In this document: piece after piece, positions 39,953-41,134 of the stretch
Position numbering within the stretch: position 1 is the stretch's first letter
Layout of the letters: each line of letters begins with the position of its first letter
Origin: WQXF01 sp031552825
GTDB taxonomy: Bacteria > Bacillota > Clostridia > Christensenellales > Aristaeellaceae
NCBI GenBank assembly: GCA_031552825.1
Contig: JAVBMD010000001.1
Location: 1 to 41,134, forward strand
Length of the DNA stretch: 41,134 nucleotides
Direction: 5' to 3'
Made by a program: the position numbers and the translations under genes
The notes under the pieces: generated by a model
The model's database searches: none
The model's input: only the letters and a program-made list of their open reading frames with translations
What the model was told of the DNA's origin: nothing

Positions 39953-40606
39953 TTATATCAGATTAAACGGTTTCAGCAGCTTGTCGACCTCGACCTTCCG
40001 CCCGTTCGCCTCCATCGTCTTGACCTTGGCGAACGCCCAACCCGCCACCTTGGCAGGATCCACTCCTGCATCGATAAAGGGCTGCGGATCCAGCGCGAAC
40101 ACGATGTCCTTGTCGTTTTTGTGCATGTCCTGCGCCCACTCGAACACGCCGACGCCCAGCGATACACCAAAGTGTCCCATGTCGGCGTGGTACATGACGC
40201 GGTCGCGCCCATTCCAAAGGATCCGCTCGAAGGCGGTCAGCGCTGTGTCCGCCCCGGCGTCCCCCGCCGCGCCACCGTCCACCACAGCGGCGATCACCAA
40301 CGTATCGCCGTCCACCATCCCGGCGGGCAGCTTGGCCAGATCCAGCCCGGCATCTATAAACGGTGCGGCGGAAAAGCGAAGCGCCAAGTCGGATGCCTTG
40401 CCATCATTGCGCCAGATCAATCTGGCGCTGTCGTCGGGCGCGGTCAGCGTAAATCCATCGGCTCCGGCGGCGACCAACTCCGGCGCCGCCGCAAGCAACG
40501 CGTCAAACGCACGCGCCGAATCCTTGCCGATCACGTCTAGGCTTTGGCAACCTGCCAGCCCCAGCAGCCCCGCCGCCAGCAGGACGATCAATAACAGCCT
40601 CTTCAT
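39953..40606 (-). CDS. Putative lipoprotein with internal PFIDAG repeat
   Basis: The 217-residue protein has a lipoprotein signal peptide with lipobox LAGC, the lipidated residue being Cys20. Two related segments occur: PFIDAGLDLAKLPAG near residue 85 and PFIDAGVDPAKVAGW near 180. They suggest an internally duplicated fold. I do not recognise the family. GGGGGAG precedes the ATG, which overlaps the P-type ATPase stop as ATGA, so the two are translated together. This coupling hints at a role in metal handling outside the membrane, but no metal-binding motif is obvious. Confidence 0.75.
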   Translation of the reverse strand: MKRLLLIVLLAAGLLGLAGCQSLDVIGKDSARAFDALLAAAPELVAAGADGFTLTAPDDSARLIWRNDGKASDLALRFSAAPFIDAGLDLAKLPAGMVDGDTLVIAAVVDGGAAGDAGADTALTAFERILWNGRDRVMYHADMGHFGVSLGVGVFEWAQDMHKNDKDIVFALDPQPFIDAGVDPAKVAGWAFAKVKTMEANGRKVEVDKLLKPFNLI

Positions 40607-41134
40607 TTTTGCTCCCCCTTCCGCGCGGTGTAGGGCTTGAAGTTTTTCAGCCGCAGCGCGTTGGTCAACACCGACACCGAGGAGAACGACATCGCCGCCG
40701 CCGCGAACATCGGGTTGAGCAGCGGCCCGCCGAACAGGTGCAGCAGCCCAGCCGCCATGGGGATACCCGCCACGTTATAACCAAACGCCCAGAAAAGATT
40801 CTGCTTAATATTCCGTATTGTTGCTTTAGAAAGCTTAACAGCACGTGAAATATCATGCAAATTATTCCCAATAAGCACAATATCGGCGCATTCAATCGCA
40901 ATATCAGTTCCCTGACCAACGGCAATTCCAACATCGGCTTGTGTCAAGGCAACGGCGTCGTTAATACCATCCCCTGCCATTGCGGTAACAAACCCTTTTT
41001 CCTGCATTTCCTTAATGTGATTAGCTTTCTCATGCGGCAAAACTTGCGAAATACAAATATCAATTCCCAAAGAATCAGCAACGGCTCTGGCGGTATGCTC
41101 GTTATCACCAGTCAGCATTACCGTCTGGATTCCC
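40603..41134 (-). CDS. Copper-type P1B ATPase, C-terminal part
   Basis: The gene continues past the window edge; 176 residues are visible. VMLTGDNEHTARAVA and MAGDGINDAVALTQADVG are the hinge motifs of P-type ATPases. ATIRNIKQNLFWAFGYNVAGIP, with the YN and later M-S-S motifs (AAAAMSFSSVSVLTNALRL), is the signature of Cu(I) exporters of the CopA type. It would pump copper out across the cytoplasmic membrane. The base composition changes abruptly inside the gene: 21 of 60 bases are G or C at 40801-40860, against 42 of 60 at 40681-40740. Confidence 0.92.
   Translation of the reverse strand, partial: GIQTVMLTGDNEHTARAVADSLGIDICISQVLPHEKANHIKEMQEKGFVTAMAGDGINDAVALTQADVGIAVGQGTDIAIECADIVLIGNNLHDISRAVKLSKATIRNIKQNLFWAFGYNVAGIPMAAGLLHLFGGPLLNPMFAAAAMSFSSVSVLTNALRLKNFKPYTARKGEQK

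Overview
The window looks like a chromosomal segment of a high-GC, Gram-positive member of the Clostridia. The evidence is the strong Shine-Dalgarno sites (AGGAGG type), the RqcH/NFACT gene, the WxL-type surface protein cluster, HPr-like and MgsA genes, a PurR-box-like promoter, and a purine operon with a stand-alone AICAR transformylase plus PurO-type IMP cyclohydrolase. Most genes are clearly GC-rich. No rRNA, CRISPR array, transposase or integrase was seen. No species call is possible from the sequence alone.

Layout. (1) 1-2550: a small accessory region. Hairpin-forming repeats and a truncated DUF1801-like reading frame are followed by a MerR regulator with a textbook 19-bp-spacer palindromic operator, an EFR1-type flavodoxin/ferredoxin protein and a metallo-beta-lactamase-fold hydrolase. 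A 51-bp perfect direct repeat brackets this cassette, and its right copy abuts a tRNA-Asp(GTC) gene. (2) 2548-6110: tRNA-Asp with its own promoter and terminator, then the dTDP-L-rhamnose operon rfbA-rfbC-rfbB-rfbD on the minus strand. (3) 6175-10738: plus-strand family-4 glycosidase, BadF-type sugar kinase, rqcH and a DUF4180 gene. (4) 10735-11755: a minus-strand DNA alkylation repair homologue preceded by two gene relics. (5) 11775-17136: a GntR/UTRA regulator and a four-enzyme catabolic operon (phosphotriesterase-family lactonase/hydrolase, shikimate-dehydrogenase-like protein, 2-hydroxyacid dehydrogenase, FGGY kinase) whose substrate cannot be named. (6) 17377-20341: a compact WxL cell-surface locus of four exported proteins, closed by a bidirectional terminator. 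(7) 20346-21451: a zinc-type alcohol dehydrogenase with an operator-like inverted repeat at its promoter. (8) 21478-34456: a complete minus-strand purine operon in the order purE-purC-purF-purM-purN-purO-purH(short)-purD-purL-purB, led by a strong promoter with PurBox-like sites and an intrinsic terminator in the leader. (9) 34460-36713: a minus-strand DMT transporter followed by a polyferredoxin-like protein. (10) 36789-38261: MBL hydrolase, an HPr-like protein with no histidine, and mgsA. (11) 38289-41134: minus-strand secreted repeat protein, a lipoprotein, and the 3' end of a copper-type P-ATPase that runs off the window and shows an abrupt base-composition change.

How the genes work together. 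The purine operon encodes the steps from PRPP to IMP plus PurB (also needed for AMP); PurK is absent and the last two steps are done by two separate proteins. The rfb operon makes dTDP-L-rhamnose for surface polysaccharide, and the WxL cluster supplies non-covalent wall proteins, so both concern the envelope. The GntR operon is the best candidate here for an undescribed catabolic pathway. The MerR-EFR1-MBL cassette is the best candidate for a mobile or exchangeable redox-response module. The purine leader deserves an RNA-level look.
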